DNA of 62,037 nt, taken from positions 1 to 62,037 of the forward strand of contig JALWYQ010000022.1 of the NCBI GenBank assembly GCA_027078365.1, given 5' to 3'. How positions within the stretch are numbered: the stretch's first letter is position 1; every line of letters starts with the position of its first letter. A program made the position numbers and the translations under genes. The DNA comes from Phycisphaerae bacterium. GTDB lineage: Bacteria > Planctomycetota > Phycisphaerae > Sedimentisphaerales > Sedimentisphaeraceae. Shown piece by piece: positions 7,207 to 16,244 of the stretch. The notes below the pieces were generated by a model. It saw only the letters and a list, made by a program, of their open reading frames with translations, had not been told where the DNA came from and made no database searches.

Positions 7207-8529
7207 ATGGAAAATAAAAAGTTTAAAGTTGGATTAATCGGTTTTGGAACTGTAGGTAGCGGTGTTGCCAAAATTCTTCTGGAAGACAAAGATATTCTCA
7301 AGGCAAAGACGGGCATCGATTTTGAACTTACAAAGATTGTAGATTTAGATATCACTACCGATAGAGGTGTTAAAGTTCCAGATGGAGTTTTAACTGACGA
7401 CATAAACGCTATACTTGAAGATGATAGCATCGATGTTGCAATAGAATTGGTTGGCGGAACAACTATTGCAAAGACAATCACAGAGAATATGCTAAAGGCC
7501 GGCAAACATGTAGTAACTGCCAACAAAGCCCTTCTAGCCAAACATGGTATCGAGCTATACAAACTCGCCAAAGACAACAACAAGGCAATCGCCTTTGAGG
7601 CAAGCTGTGCGGGTGGAATACCAGTCGTATTGGCTCTGCGCAGTGGTCTTGTGGCAAACAATATCCAAAGAATCTACGGAATACTAAACGGCACATGCAA
7701 CTATATCCTAACTAGCATGTCTAGTAAGAACGAAGATTTCCCAGTAGCCCTCAAAAAGGCTCAAGAGCTTGGATACGCTGAAGCCGATCCAACACTAGAT
7801 ATAAACGGTGGCGATAGCGCACACAAACTCGCAGTTCTAGCAAGCTACGCATTTGGATACGAGATAGAGTTTGATGATGTCTGGGTTGACGGCATTGAGA
7901 AAATCTCAATCGAAGATATCAACTGGGGCAAAAAGATGGGCTATACCATAAAGCTATTGGGTATAGCTGAAAAAGACAGCGATGAAATGATTTCACTACG
8001 CGTTGTGCCTGCGTTTGTTGCTAACGATGAAATTATTTCACAAGTTAGCGGTCCATTCAATGCAGTGAGCATATTTGGTAGCAACGTCGGCGAAACGATG
8101 TATTACGGAAGAGGAGCTGGTATGCTACCGACTGCAAGTGCTGTCGTTTCTGACATTGTAGAACTAGCTCTTGGCAACTCCAAGAACACCTTTGACGCGC
8201 TCGAGTTTAAGCCTAAAGAAGAAGCACAGAAGCATCTACTCAAGATAGATTCACTCAAGAGCCGTTTCTACATCAGACTTCGCGCAGCTGATAAAGCTGG
8301 CGTATTCTCTCAAATCGGAGACATCCTCGCCAAGCACAACATCAGTATCTCTGGTGTGTTGCAGCAAGAAGGAAATAGCCCAGAAAATACAGTACCTGTA
8401 ATCATTACAACACACTTGACTAAACAAATAGACGTTGCTGCCGCTATCAAGGCACTCGGCGAGCTCGACGTTGTAAGTGGCGAGCCAACTTGCATAGAAA
8501 TTGTAGATATCCCAAACGATGAGGTTTAA
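7207..8529 (+). CDS. hom: Homoserine dehydrogenase
   Basis: This 440-residue enzyme reduces aspartate-4-semialdehyde to homoserine, the branch to threonine and methionine. The N-terminal NAD(P)-binding glycine motif is GFGTVGSG (residues 12-19). The central catalytic domain includes the NGTCNYILTSM and DINGGDSAHK motifs, and a C-terminal ACT domain (about 352-425, FYIRLRAADKAGVFSQIG) suggests allosteric control, classically by threonine. It is the first gene of hom - PGM-like - lysC, with a 7-bp gap to the next gene. No strong Shine-Dalgarno precedes its ATG. Confidence 0.95.
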   Translation: MENKKFKVGLIGFGTVGSGVAKILLEDKDILKAKTGIDFELTKIVDLDITTDRGVKVPDGVLTDDINAILEDDSIDVAIELVGGTTIAKTITENMLKAGKHVVTANKALLAKHGIELYKLAKDNNKAIAFEASCAGGIPVVLALRSGLVANNIQRIYGILNGTCNYILTSMSSKNEDFPVALKKAQELGYAEADPTLDINGGDSAHKLAVLASYAFGYEIEFDDVWVDGIEKISIEDINWGKKMGYTIKLLGIAEKDSDEMISLRVVPAFVANDEIISQVSGPFNAVSIFGSNVGETMYYGRGAGMLPTASAVVSDIVELALGNSKNTFDALEFKPKEEAQKHLLKIDSLKSRFYIRLRAADKAGVFSQIGDILAKHNISISGVLQQEGNSPENTVPVIITTHLTKQIDVAAAIKALGELDVVSGEPTCIEIVDIPNDEV

Positions 8530-8536
8530 TTAAAAT

Positions 8537-9724
8537 ATGAAATATGTAATCCTTATCCCTGATGGTGCCGCCGATAGAGCAATAGACGAGTTTGATGGTA
8601 TGACTGTCCTTGAGGCTGCGCATATTCCAAACATAGACCGTCTCTGTCAGATGGGCTCGCAGGGAATTGTTAAAACTGTCCCGAAGGGAATGCAACCCGG
8701 AAGCGACGTTGCGCAGATGAATTTGCTTGGGTACAACCCTAAGAAATTCTACAACGGACGCGCCCCAATAGAGGCAGTTGCGCAAGGGATAGAACTTGAA
8801 GAAAACGACTGGGTATTTCGTTGCAACCTAGTTACATTCTCAGATGAAAAAATGGCAGACCATTCCGCCGGACATATCTCTAACGAAGAGGGAAGAAAGT
8901 TAATCTCAGAGGTGCAAGACTGTCTTGGAAATGACAATATAAAATTCTACCCTGGCGTTAGCTATCGCCATCTGTGCGTTGTAAAAGATGTTGATTTCAA
9001 TATCAAAACACAACCACCACACGACATTATCGGCAAGAAAATTGCCAAGAACCTACCTTCTGGCAAAAACGCTGAAATACTCGTCGAGATGATGGCTAAA
9101 AGCCAAAAGATTTTCGAAAACCACGAGATTAACAATGTGCGCAAAGACCTCGGCGAAAACCCTGTAAGCAGTATATGGTTCTGGGGAGAAGGCAAAAAAA
9201 CTATCATGGAAAGCTTCCAGGATAAGTACGGCAAGAAAGGCGCAACAATAACAGCCGTCGATTTAGTTAGGGGCCTCTCCAAGCTGATTGGTTTTGATCT
9301 TATCGATGTCAAAGGGGCAACCGGTTATGCCGACACTAACTACAGCGGCAAGGCAAACGCCGCTATTAAAGCGCTCGAAGACCACGATATCGTCTTCATA
9401 CATGTTGAAGGCCCAGACGAAGCTGGCCACAGCGGCAATGCAGCCCTGAAGAAACATGCAATCGAACAGATTGATAAATACATAGTCGGCCCTGTTACTG
9501 ACTCACTCGAAGCAAGTGGACAAAAATGGCGCATCTTGATTATGCCAGATCACGCTACACCAGTAGCCACCCGCGGACATACCAGCGAAGCGGTTCCATT
9601 CATGATAAGTGGAGACGGAATAAGTTCTACTGTTAAAAGTGGATACTGCGAAGAAAACGCTCGCAAGAACGGCTTAGTGATAGAAAACGGTTATGAATTA
9701 ATGGAATACTTCTTAAAGGAGTAG
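8537..9724 (+). CDS. Phosphoglycerate-mutase-like protein, probable homoserine kinase analogue
   Basis: This 395-residue member of the archaeal-type cofactor-independent phosphoglycerate mutase (ApgM) family belongs to the alkaline phosphatase superfamily. Metal ligands are visible in LIPDGAADR (Asp9), QPGSDVAQMNLLGY around residue 57, HVEGPDEAGHSGN near 293 and MPDHATPVATRGHT near 336. The family normally interconverts 2- and 3-phosphoglycerate. Placed 7 bp after hom and before lysC, it more probably supplies the missing homoserine kinase step, as reported for PGM-like ThrB analogues that cluster with these genes in other bacteria. No GHMP-type thrB is in the window. Family assignment is firm; the kinase role is inference from context. 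Confidence 0.75.
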   Translation: MKYVILIPDGAADRAIDEFDGMTVLEAAHIPNIDRLCQMGSQGIVKTVPKGMQPGSDVAQMNLLGYNPKKFYNGRAPIEAVAQGIELEENDWVFRCNLVTFSDEKMADHSAGHISNEEGRKLISEVQDCLGNDNIKFYPGVSYRHLCVVKDVDFNIKTQPPHDIIGKKIAKNLPSGKNAEILVEMMAKSQKIFENHEINNVRKDLGENPVSSIWFWGEGKKTIMESFQDKYGKKGATITAVDLVRGLSKLIGFDLIDVKGATGYADTNYSGKANAAIKALEDHDIVFIHVEGPDEAGHSGNAALKKHAIEQIDKYIVGPVTDSLEASGQKWRILIMPDHATPVATRGHTSEAVPFMISGDGISSTVKSGYCEENARKNGLVIENGYELMEYFLKE

Positions 9725-9814
9725 TCAATATAGAAGGCTCTAAGCATTCACTTATAAACAAAAGAATTCTAGAGATTTCTACAATATTAACAGCAAGAAA
9801 CAAAAGAGGGAATA

Positions 9815-11050
9815 ATGGCAATTATTGTTCAAAAGTTTGGAGGCACTTCAGTCGCAGACGCTGAGAAAATCAAGCGTGCTGCAAGCCGTGCCATTCAACG
9901 AGCCAAAGAAGGTCATCAAGTTGTAGTGGTTGCCTCTGCTAGAGGTAAACAAACCGACCAACTTGTAGCCGATGCGCTTGAATTAAACCCAAATCCATCA
10001 AAACGTGAGATGGACCAGCTCCTTAGTACCGGCGAACAACAAACCGTCTCGCTTATGGCAATGGCTATGGACGCAATGGGACAAAAAGCGATAAGCTTCA
10101 CCGGCGCTCAAGTAAAAATGCTAACCGATAGCTCTCACAGCAAAGCTAGAATCCAAAGCATCGGAGCTGACATAATACTTGATGAGCTCAACGATGGTAA
10201 AATTGTTATCATCGCAGGTTTTCAAGGCGTTGATGAAAAAGGCAATATAACAACGCTTGGTCGCGGCGGCTCTGATACAAGTGCAGTTGCATTAGCAGCG
10301 GCTATCGGCGCAGACGAATGCGAAATATACACCGACGTTGACGGCATATACACGACCGACCCAAGGATATACAAAGATGCTGTCAAAATCGAACAAATCA
10401 GCTACGACGAAATGCTAGAGATGGCAAGTCTCGGCGCTGGCGTAATGCACGGCCGTGCAATTGAATTTGGCAAGAAATACAATGTAACAATACATGTTAG
10501 AAGCAGTATTGAAGAAACTCAAGGAACTCTAATTACTCACGAGGTACCTCAAATGGAAGGCATTCTAGTCTCTGGTGCAACTATACAAAAAGAACTTGCA
10601 AAGATAACACTTACAAACATTGCAAACCACCCTGGCAATGCGGCAAAGGTATTTGCTCATCTTGCGCAGGCAAAGGTTAGCGTGAACGACATCATCCAAA
10701 CAGAAGTAAACGACCAAAGTGCGAACCTATCGTTTACAGTTGACAAAGCAGACCTTGCCGACGCACAAAAAACCATCAAGCAAATTAAAGACGAAGTCGA
10801 GTGCGACGAAATATTCGTACGCGAGGATATCGCTGAAGTTAGCGCTGTTGGAATCGGAATGAGAACTCACTCAGGCGTTGCCAACAGAATGTTCTCAGCT
10901 CTGGCAGAGGCTAAAATCAATATCGACTCAATCACAACAAGTGAGATTAGAATTAGTTGCCTTGTCGATAAAGACCAAGGCGAAGAAGCTCTAAAGGTTG
11001 TTTGTGATGCTTTCGAACTAAACAAAGACCCATCAGAACGTAGTTTCTAA
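9815..11050 (+). CDS. lysC: Aspartate kinase
   Basis: This 411-residue monofunctional aspartokinase phosphorylates aspartate, the committed step to Lys, Thr and Met. It has the N-terminal KFGGTSV motif (residues 7-13), the TTLGRGGSDTSA nucleotide/substrate loop near 151, and TDVDGIYTTDPR near 175. Two ACT domains fill about 265-411 for feedback control. An AGAGGGAATA ribosome site precedes the ATG. A 90-bp gap separates it from the PGM-like gene, so it may also have its own promoter. A strong terminator follows. Confidence 0.95.
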   Translation: MAIIVQKFGGTSVADAEKIKRAASRAIQRAKEGHQVVVVASARGKQTDQLVADALELNPNPSKREMDQLLSTGEQQTVSLMAMAMDAMGQKAISFTGAQVKMLTDSSHSKARIQSIGADIILDELNDGKIVIIAGFQGVDEKGNITTLGRGGSDTSAVALAAAIGADECEIYTDVDGIYTTDPRIYKDAVKIEQISYDEMLEMASLGAGVMHGRAIEFGKKYNVTIHVRSSIEETQGTLITHEVPQMEGILVSGATIQKELAKITLTNIANHPGNAAKVFAHLAQAKVSVNDIIQTEVNDQSANLSFTVDKADLADAQKTIKQIKDEVECDEIFVREDIAEVSAVGIGMRTHSGVANRMFSALAEAKINIDSITTSEIRISCLVDKDQGEEALKVVCDAFELNKDPSERSF

Positions 11051-11076
11051 TTAAGCTACCCTTAAACCAAACTATT

Positions 11077-11112
11077 GGCTGGCCTTCGAATCTGCGATAG
11101 GCCAGCCTTTTT
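11077..11112 (+). terminator. Rho-independent terminator of the lysC operon
   Basis: The arms GGCTGGCC (11077-11084) and GGCCAGCC (11100-11107) pair perfectly and are followed by TTTTT. It closes the hom-lysC operon. Confidence 0.85.
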
Positions 11113-11121
11113 AAGGCCGAT

Positions 11122-11799
11122 ATGTTTCTAAGAAGACTCCAAAACAATAAGCCGCTTAACGTTAAGACTAGAAACAATATTCTAATCTTCGTCTTCATAG
11201 TAATAACCTTCCTATCCCTAATCGACAACCACAAACAACGTGCAAAGCACTCAAAAAACGCGCAACGTTCAAAAACTCAAGAACAATCTTCTAAGAATGC
11301 TGACTACAAGAAATATGACTCTAAAACATTTAAGGTTGTCAAGGTAATTGATGGCGATACTATCGACATAAACATAAGAGATGGCAAGTATCCAACCACA
11401 AGAATAAGACTGCTAGGCATTGATACACCAGAAAAAAAACGGCCAACACAACCGCCAATGTACTACAGCAAAGAAGCTAGTGATTTCACAAGAAAACTCA
11501 CACTTGGTAAGAAGATAACAATCCACCTAGACACATTAAGCAATACCAGAGGTCTCTACGGCAGACTCTTAGCGTATGTAGAAACGGATAACGGACTGAT
11601 TCTAAACGAGGAGCTTGTAAAGAATGGCTTCGCCTATAGCGATTCTCGCTTTATCCATTCTCAGTATGAAAAATATATGGATTTACAAAAACAAGCCATC
11701 TCAAATAAAGCTGGATTGTGGAGAGATGTTAAATTCAACCAGCTACCCCACTGGTTGCAGAAAAACCACCCAGATATTCTATCGAATTTGCAACGCTAA
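11122..11799 (+). CDS. Membrane-anchored thermonuclease-like nuclease
   Basis: This 225-residue protein has an N-terminal signal anchor (ILIFVFIVITFLSLI, about residues 20-34), a Lys/Ser/Gln-rich linker, then a staphylococcal-nuclease fold. Nuclease motifs are visible: VIDGDTIDI near 76 with the calcium-ligand Asp, RIRLLGIDTPEKK near 95 with the catalytic Arg, and YGRLLAYV near 136. The predicted role is extracytoplasmic cleavage of DNA or RNA. It starts 10 bp after the lysC terminator, so it needs its own promoter or readthrough. Confidence 0.85.
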   Translation: MFLRRLQNNKPLNVKTRNNILIFVFIVITFLSLIDNHKQRAKHSKNAQRSKTQEQSSKNADYKKYDSKTFKVVKVIDGDTIDINIRDGKYPTTRIRLLGIDTPEKKRPTQPPMYYSKEASDFTRKLTLGKKITIHLDTLSNTRGLYGRLLAYVETDNGLILNEELVKNGFAYSDSRFIHSQYEKYMDLQKQAISNKAGLWRDVKFNQLPHWLQKNHPDILSNLQR

Positions 11800-11846
11800 A
11801 AACGCAATTAAACCGCAGATTGCAACCGCTGATTGATACAGATTTT

Positions 11847-11907
11847 AACCGCAGATAGACACAGATGAACACAGATAGACACAGATGAACACAGATAGAT
11901 ACAGATA
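11847..11907. repeat. 10/20-bp tandem repeat (ACAGATgaAC/ACAGATagAC)
   Basis: Six consecutive 10-bp units alternate between ACAGATAGAC and ACAGATGAAC, giving a 20-bp higher-order period. The run follows ACCGCAGATTG-type text at about 11811. A shorter relative (ACCGCAGATAGACGCAGATT) lies at 42789 after fabH. The run sits in the 277-bp convergent spacer between the nuclease and RRM genes, where no gene is seen. Confidence 0.85.
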
Positions 11908-12036
11908 AAAACTCTAATAGGGTGGAGCAGATAAAAAGCAATTGCAAAAAATCTCAACGATATTAACGCAAGAGTCGCTAACACTAACCATCAACACCTA
12001 ACCACTGCCCCGCTAACACCTTACTACTTTAACACT

Positions 12037-12070
12037 AAAAAAAAAAGGACGACCACAAGGGTCGCCCTTC
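12037..12070 (-). terminator. Terminator of the RRM gene
   Basis: Read on the minus strand, a GGGCGACC/GGTCGTCC stem with a CTTG-type loop is followed by a run of ten T. It lies 7 bp after the RRM gene stop. Confidence 0.85.
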
Positions 12071-12076
12071 AATTTT

Positions 12077-12721
12077 TTATACAGGTTTGCGTTTTTGATT
12101 GCGATAACCATTTCTGCGTGTGCGAGGTCGTGCAAAACTCGCTTTTACTTCTTGGCCCTTAATCTCTTGGCCGTTGATATCATCAATAGCTAGTTTTGCA
12201 TCTTCCCTACTAGCCATCTCGATAAATGCGTATCCCTTTGATTTACCAGTTTCTTTGTCTGAGATTACTCTAACATTTTTAACCTCACCAAAGACACCAA
12301 ACTCTTCTCTTAGCTCAATTTCCCCAACATTGTCAGCCAAGTTAGCAACGTGAATTCTCGCTGGTCTTTGATCGCGTGGGTCCTTGTTTTCTGGCTCTCT
12401 TCTTAGTGGCTCAACCTCAATCGCTTTCTTATCAGGAGAGCTAGCTTTAGAAACAGTCTTTTTGTTGGCTTGCTTAGTTGGTTGAGGTTTAGCATTTGTT
12501 TTTGCTGGTTTGGTTGCTCTGTTTTCAACAACAGCACCAGCAGAAATACCTGAGAGCCCTATCATTGCAAATAATGAAAACACCCCCACACCCAGCATAA
12601 AACTTGCCATTGCAACTTTGTCTGCCGAAGTACCTGCATATACAGTCTTTGCTCCGTATGCACATAAAATAAAACTAACCACGCCTGCAAGCACGCAGAG
12701 CGATTTCAGTTTGCTATTCAT
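12077..12721 (-). CDS. RRM RNA-binding protein with N-terminal membrane segments
   Basis: This 214-residue protein begins with two hydrophobic helices (about residues 6-28, CVLAGVVSFILCAYGA, and about 38-60, MASFMLGVGVFSLFAMIG). A basic, Lys/Pro-rich linker (about 65-115) follows, then one RRM at about 122-195. The RNP motifs are IHVANL (RNP2) and KGYAFIEM (RNP1), and the tail is Arg-rich. Soluble single-RRM proteins are common in bacteria, but membrane-tethered ones are not. The start at 12721 has GGAG 6 nt upstream; upstream in-frame codons would add a further hydrophobic stretch. The RNA target is unknown. Confidence 0.8.
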   Translation of the reverse strand: MNSKLKSLCVLAGVVSFILCAYGAKTVYAGTSADKVAMASFMLGVGVFSLFAMIGLSGISAGAVVENRATKPAKTNAKPQPTKQANKKTVSKASSPDKKAIEVEPLRREPENKDPRDQRPARIHVANLADNVGEIELREEFGVFGEVKNVRVISDKETGKSKGYAFIEMASREDAKLAIDDINGQEIKGQEVKASFARPRTRRNGYRNQKRKPV

Positions 12722-12874
12722 AAAAACTCCAAAACTCTTCATAAAACATTTAAATAACGATAAATTCTGCCACAGATTACCCAAATAGCCAAAAATCGTC
12801 AACCAAAATATTATGCTAACTACGAATGCACTATGAATTAAAAGCATTTTCTATTACGAAGAGCGCAGAGACAA

Positions 12875-12897
12875 GGGCTCTCCGCAAGTGAGAGCCC
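12875..12897. other. Hairpin between the DUF285 and RRM genes
   Basis: GGGCTCTC (12875-12882) pairs with GAGAGCCC (12890-12897) across a 7-nt loop. It lies downstream of the DUF285 gene and upstream of the RRM gene, both on the minus strand. No T-run follows, so it may be a weak terminator, a processing site or a repeat member. Confidence 0.5.
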
Positions 12898-12950
12898 CTA
12901 CAACTTTTTTTTAAATTTGCAATTTACACATCAGCGTTTTTGTGTCTTCA

Positions 12951-15900
12951 TCACGGGCAAGTTCCCCAGAGTGGCCGTGAATTAGGCAATGTCCAACTAG
13001 TAGCGAAGAAATCAAAATTGTCTGGCTTAGAAGGGATCTTTGTAACGCACCATCCGGAGAGATCCTGATTGAATGCGCTCGCAAGTATGAACATCCCTCC
13101 CATATCGGTAACGCTGGAGGTATCCCAATCACCAATATCCTGATTAAACGCAGATGCATCGTAGAACATCCCTCCCATATCGGTAACGCTGGAGGTATCC
13201 CAGCCACCAATATTCTGATTAAACGCAGACGCAGAGTAGAACATCCCGCGCATATTGGTGACTTTAGAGGTGTCCCAACCGCCTATATTGGCATTAAATG
13301 CAAGCGTATCTCGAAACATTCCAAGCATATTGACAACATTGGAAGTGTCCCAACCACTAATATCGGCATTAAATACCTCTGCAAAGGCAAACATCTCCTG
13401 CATTGTGGAGACACTAGAAGTATCCCAGTTCCCAATATCCTGATTAAAAGAAGATGTATGAGAAAATACGCCTAGCATGTTGGTAACATGAGAAGTGTCC
13501 CAGCTACCTATATCAGCGTTAAAAGCAGACGCATCGTGGAACATTACTCGCATATTAGTAACTTTAGAGGTGTTCCACCTGCCTATATCCTGATTAAATG
13601 CAGACGCACAATAAAACATTCCTTTCATATCAGTAACATTAGAAGTATCCCAACTACCTATATTGGCGTTAAAGGTAGATGCTTTGTAGAACATACAACT
13701 CATATCGGTAACATTAGAGGTGTCCCAGCCGCCTATATCAGCGTTAAAGGCAGGCGCATCGTGGAACATACAACTCATATCGGTAACGCCTTCAAGACCA
13801 TTTGAGGATAGCGGTACTGAAACTAGATTTAAGCAACTACTAAAAGCATATTTCATGCTGGTAAAGCCCAGTTGCCCCCAGTTATCAACTCTGATTAGCT
13901 TTTTACGTTCGTAGATCTCTCCACCATTATGACGGCTATCGTACGCAGTAACACTACCGGTAACCGAGACGGTGTATTTCCCATCGCGACCATAGTCGTG
14001 TACATGCGGCCCTGGCGTCGTAACTTTTTCAATCGTACCATCGCCCCAATCGATGCTAGCATCTACTTTACCAGCCAGCGCCAGAGTAACAGTGGTTCCA
14101 GTTCCAAGGCTTGTGTCCCAAGTGGTTACGAATAGACTAGAGCAGGTTCCCCAAACCGGTCGCGAATTTAGCAATGTCCAACCCGTAGCACCACTATCGA
14201 ATTCATCCGGCTTGGAAGAAATCCGTGTAACATACCATTTGGAGAGGTTTTGATTGAACGAAGACGCATTATGAAACATACCTTCCATATTGGTTACGCT
14301 AGATACATTCCAACCACTGATGTTAGCATTAAACGCAGATGCCCCACAAAACATCTCTTGCATATTCGTAACACTAGAAGTATCCCAATCGCTAATGTTA
14401 GCGTTAAACGCAGATGCGCCTTCGAACATTCCCATCATATTGGTAACGTTAGATGTATCCCAATTACCAATATCAGCTTTAAGCGCAGACGCTTCGTAGA
14501 ACATCCAACTCATGTCGGTAACGCCTTCAAGACCATGTAAAGATAGCGGTACCGAGACTAGATTTACGCAACCACTAAAAGCATATTTCATGTTATTGAA
14601 GCCCAGTTGCCCCCAACTATCTACACTTACGAGTTTTGCTTGCTCGGAACTTTGACCTCCATTTTTATGACTGTTATACGCAGTAACACTACCAGTAACT
14701 GAGACGGTGTATTCCCCATCGCGGCCGTAGTCGTGTACATGCGGCCCTGGCGTCGTAACTTTTTCAATCGTACCATCGCCCCAATCGATGCTAGCATCTA
14801 CTTTACCGGCCAGCGCCAGAGTGACCGTAGTGCCAGCTCCAAGATTTGTATCCCAAGTAGTTACGAATGGACTAACACAAGTTCCCCAGAGTGGTCGTGA
14901 ATTAGGCAATGTCCAACTAGTGGCAAAGAGATCAAAATTGCTCGGTCTGGTAGAAATATGTTTAACACACCATCCAGAGAGGTCCTGATTGAACGCTTCT
15001 GCACCTTCGAACATTGAGGTCATATCTGTAACATTTGAGGTATCCCAGTCGCCGATATCAGCGTTGAAATTCGAGGCCCAATAGAACATTTCTTCCATAT
15101 GTATAACGCTAGAGGTATCCCAATCACCGATGTCAGCATTAAACGCAGAAGCCTTATAGAACATATCTCGCATGTCCGTAACATTCGAAGTATCCCAACC
15201 GCCGATGTTGGCGTTAAATGCAGATGCCCGACAAAACATCCCATTCATGTTAGTAACCTTCGAGGTATCCCAGCGACTAATGTCAGCGTTAAACTTACTT
15301 GCCTCGTAGAACATACTTGCTATATTGACGACGCTAGATGTGTCCCAACCACTTATATCTGCATTAAACGCTGTTGCATGACAGAACATCGCATTCATAT
15401 AGACAACTTTAGACGTATCCCAACCCCCTATATCAACGTTAAATGTGGGTACGTGATAAAACATGCCAGTCATATCAGTAACCCTAGAGGTGTCCCAACC
15501 GCTTATATCCTGATTAAAAGCTTCCGCAGAGGCAAACATCGCATTCATATTGGTAACGTTAGATGTGTCCCAACCGCTTATATCAGAATTAAATTTAGAC
15601 GCCTGACAAAACATTCCAGTCATATCGGTAACACCTTCAATGCCTTCCGAGGATCGTGGCACTGAAATGAGATTTGCGCATTGAAAGAACGCATCTCTCA
15701 TACTAGTAAAACCAAGTTGCCCCCAACTATCTACACTTACGAGTTTTGCTTGCTCGGAACTTTGACCTCCATTTTTATGACTGTTATACGCAGTAACACT
15801 ACCGGTAACTGAGACGGTGTATTCCCCATCGCGACCATAGTCGTGTACATGCGGCCCTGGCGTCGTAACTTTTTCAATCGTACCATCGCCCCAATCGATG

Positions 15901-16064
15901 CTAGCATCTACTTTACCGGCTAGCGCCAGAGTGACCGTAGTGCCGGCTCCAAGACTTGTGTCCCAAGTGGTTACAAAAGCGGCATAAGCATTCGTGGTGA
16001 TAAGTGTTAATATGATAAATACTACTGTTGATATGATATTTCTGCGGTGGTTTAAAGTTCTCAT
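12951..16064 (-). CDS. Giant DUF285 (BspA-type) repeat surface protein
   Basis: This protein of about 1037 residues has a signal peptide ([16 protein letters not shown]) and three tandem modules. Each module starts with a 65-residue PKD-like unit ([20 protein letters not shown] ... [11 protein letters not shown]), then WGQLGF, then a run of 25-residue DUF285 repeats (MF.ASAFN.DI.GWDTS.VTNM), and ends with [14 protein letters not shown] count 9, 4 and 10 repeats. Such repeats occur on secreted or surface proteins of host-associated and free-living bacteria and are thought to mediate binding. No C-terminal anchor, PEP-CTERM or type IX signal is seen, so the mode of retention is unclear. The start at 16064 has AGGA upstream and gives a clean signal peptide. 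Near-identical DNA blocks invite recombination. Confidence 0.88.
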   Translation of the reverse strand: MRTLNHRRNIISTVVFIILTLITTNAYAAFVTTWDTSLGAGTTVTLALAGKVDASIDWGDGTIEKVTTPGPHVHDYGRDGEYTVSVTGSVTAYNSHKNGGQSSEQAKLVSVDSWGQLGFTSMRDAFFQCANLISVPRSSEGIEGVTDMTGMFCQASKFNSDISGWDTSNVTNMNAMFASAEAFNQDISGWDTSRVTDMTGMFYHVPTFNVDIGGWDTSKVVYMNAMFCHATAFNADISGWDTSSVVNIASMFYEASKFNADISRWDTSKVTNMNGMFCRASAFNANIGGWDTSNVTDMRDMFYKASAFNADIGDWDTSSVIHMEEMFYWASNFNADIGDWDTSNVTDMTSMFEGAEAFNQDLSGWCVKHISTRPSNFDLFATSWTLPNSRPLWGTCVSPFVTTWDTNLGAGTTVTLALAGKVDASIDWGDGTIEKVTTPGPHVHDYGRDGEYTVSVTGSVTAYNSHKNGGQSSEQAKLVSVDSWGQLGFNNMKYAFSGCVNLVSVPLSLHGLEGVTDMSWMFYEASALKADIGNWDTSNVTNMMGMFEGASAFNANISDWDTSSVTNMQEMFCGASAFNANISGWNVSSVTNMEGMFHNASSFNQNLSKWYVTRISSKPDEFDSGATGWTLLNSRPVWGTCSSLFVTTWDTSLGTGTTVTLALAGKVDASIDWGDGTIEKVTTPGPHVHDYGRDGKYTVSVTGSVTAYDSRHNGGEIYERKKLIRVDNWGQLGFTSMKYAFSSCLNLVSVPLSSNGLEGVTDMSCMFHDAPAFNADIGGWDTSNVTDMSCMFYKASTFNANIGSWDTSNVTDMKGMFYCASAFNQDIGRWNTSKVTNMRVMFHDASAFNADIGSWDTSHVTNMLGVFSHTSSFNQDIGNWDTSSVSTMQEMFAFAEVFNADISGWDTSNVVNMLGMFRDTLAFNANIGGWDTSKVTNMRGMFYSASAFNQNIGGWDTSSVTDMGGMFYDASAFNQDIGDWDTSSVTDMGGMFILASAFNQDLSGWCVTKIPSKPDNFDFFATSWTLPNSRPLWGTCP

Positions 16065-16244
16065 CTTCCTAGTCCACATAAAAATATATTGATTCAAATA
16101 CCAATCTCCGACCGTGGTCATTCTATCATGATTTACAGGTTTCACAAGTAATTATAACAGCCTTCCTACAAACCGATGGCAAGATTATTTTGATTGAATA
16201 TAGTAGCAACAATGCCGCTGGTTTCCCTTTCATTCACCTACAAA

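Noticed and set aside
11122-11160. Signal peptide with cleavage site on the SNase-like protein
   Set aside because: The hydrophobic stretch is followed by charged residues without a signal peptidase motif, so an uncleaved anchor is more likely.
13488-15665. Long plus-strand frames opposite the DUF285 gene
   Set aside because: They are antisense images of the 75-bp repeats and have no ribosome site or family match.
16194-16244. Frameshifted HhH domain after uvrC
   Set aside because: No frame downstream encodes an HhH motif before the DUF285 gene.
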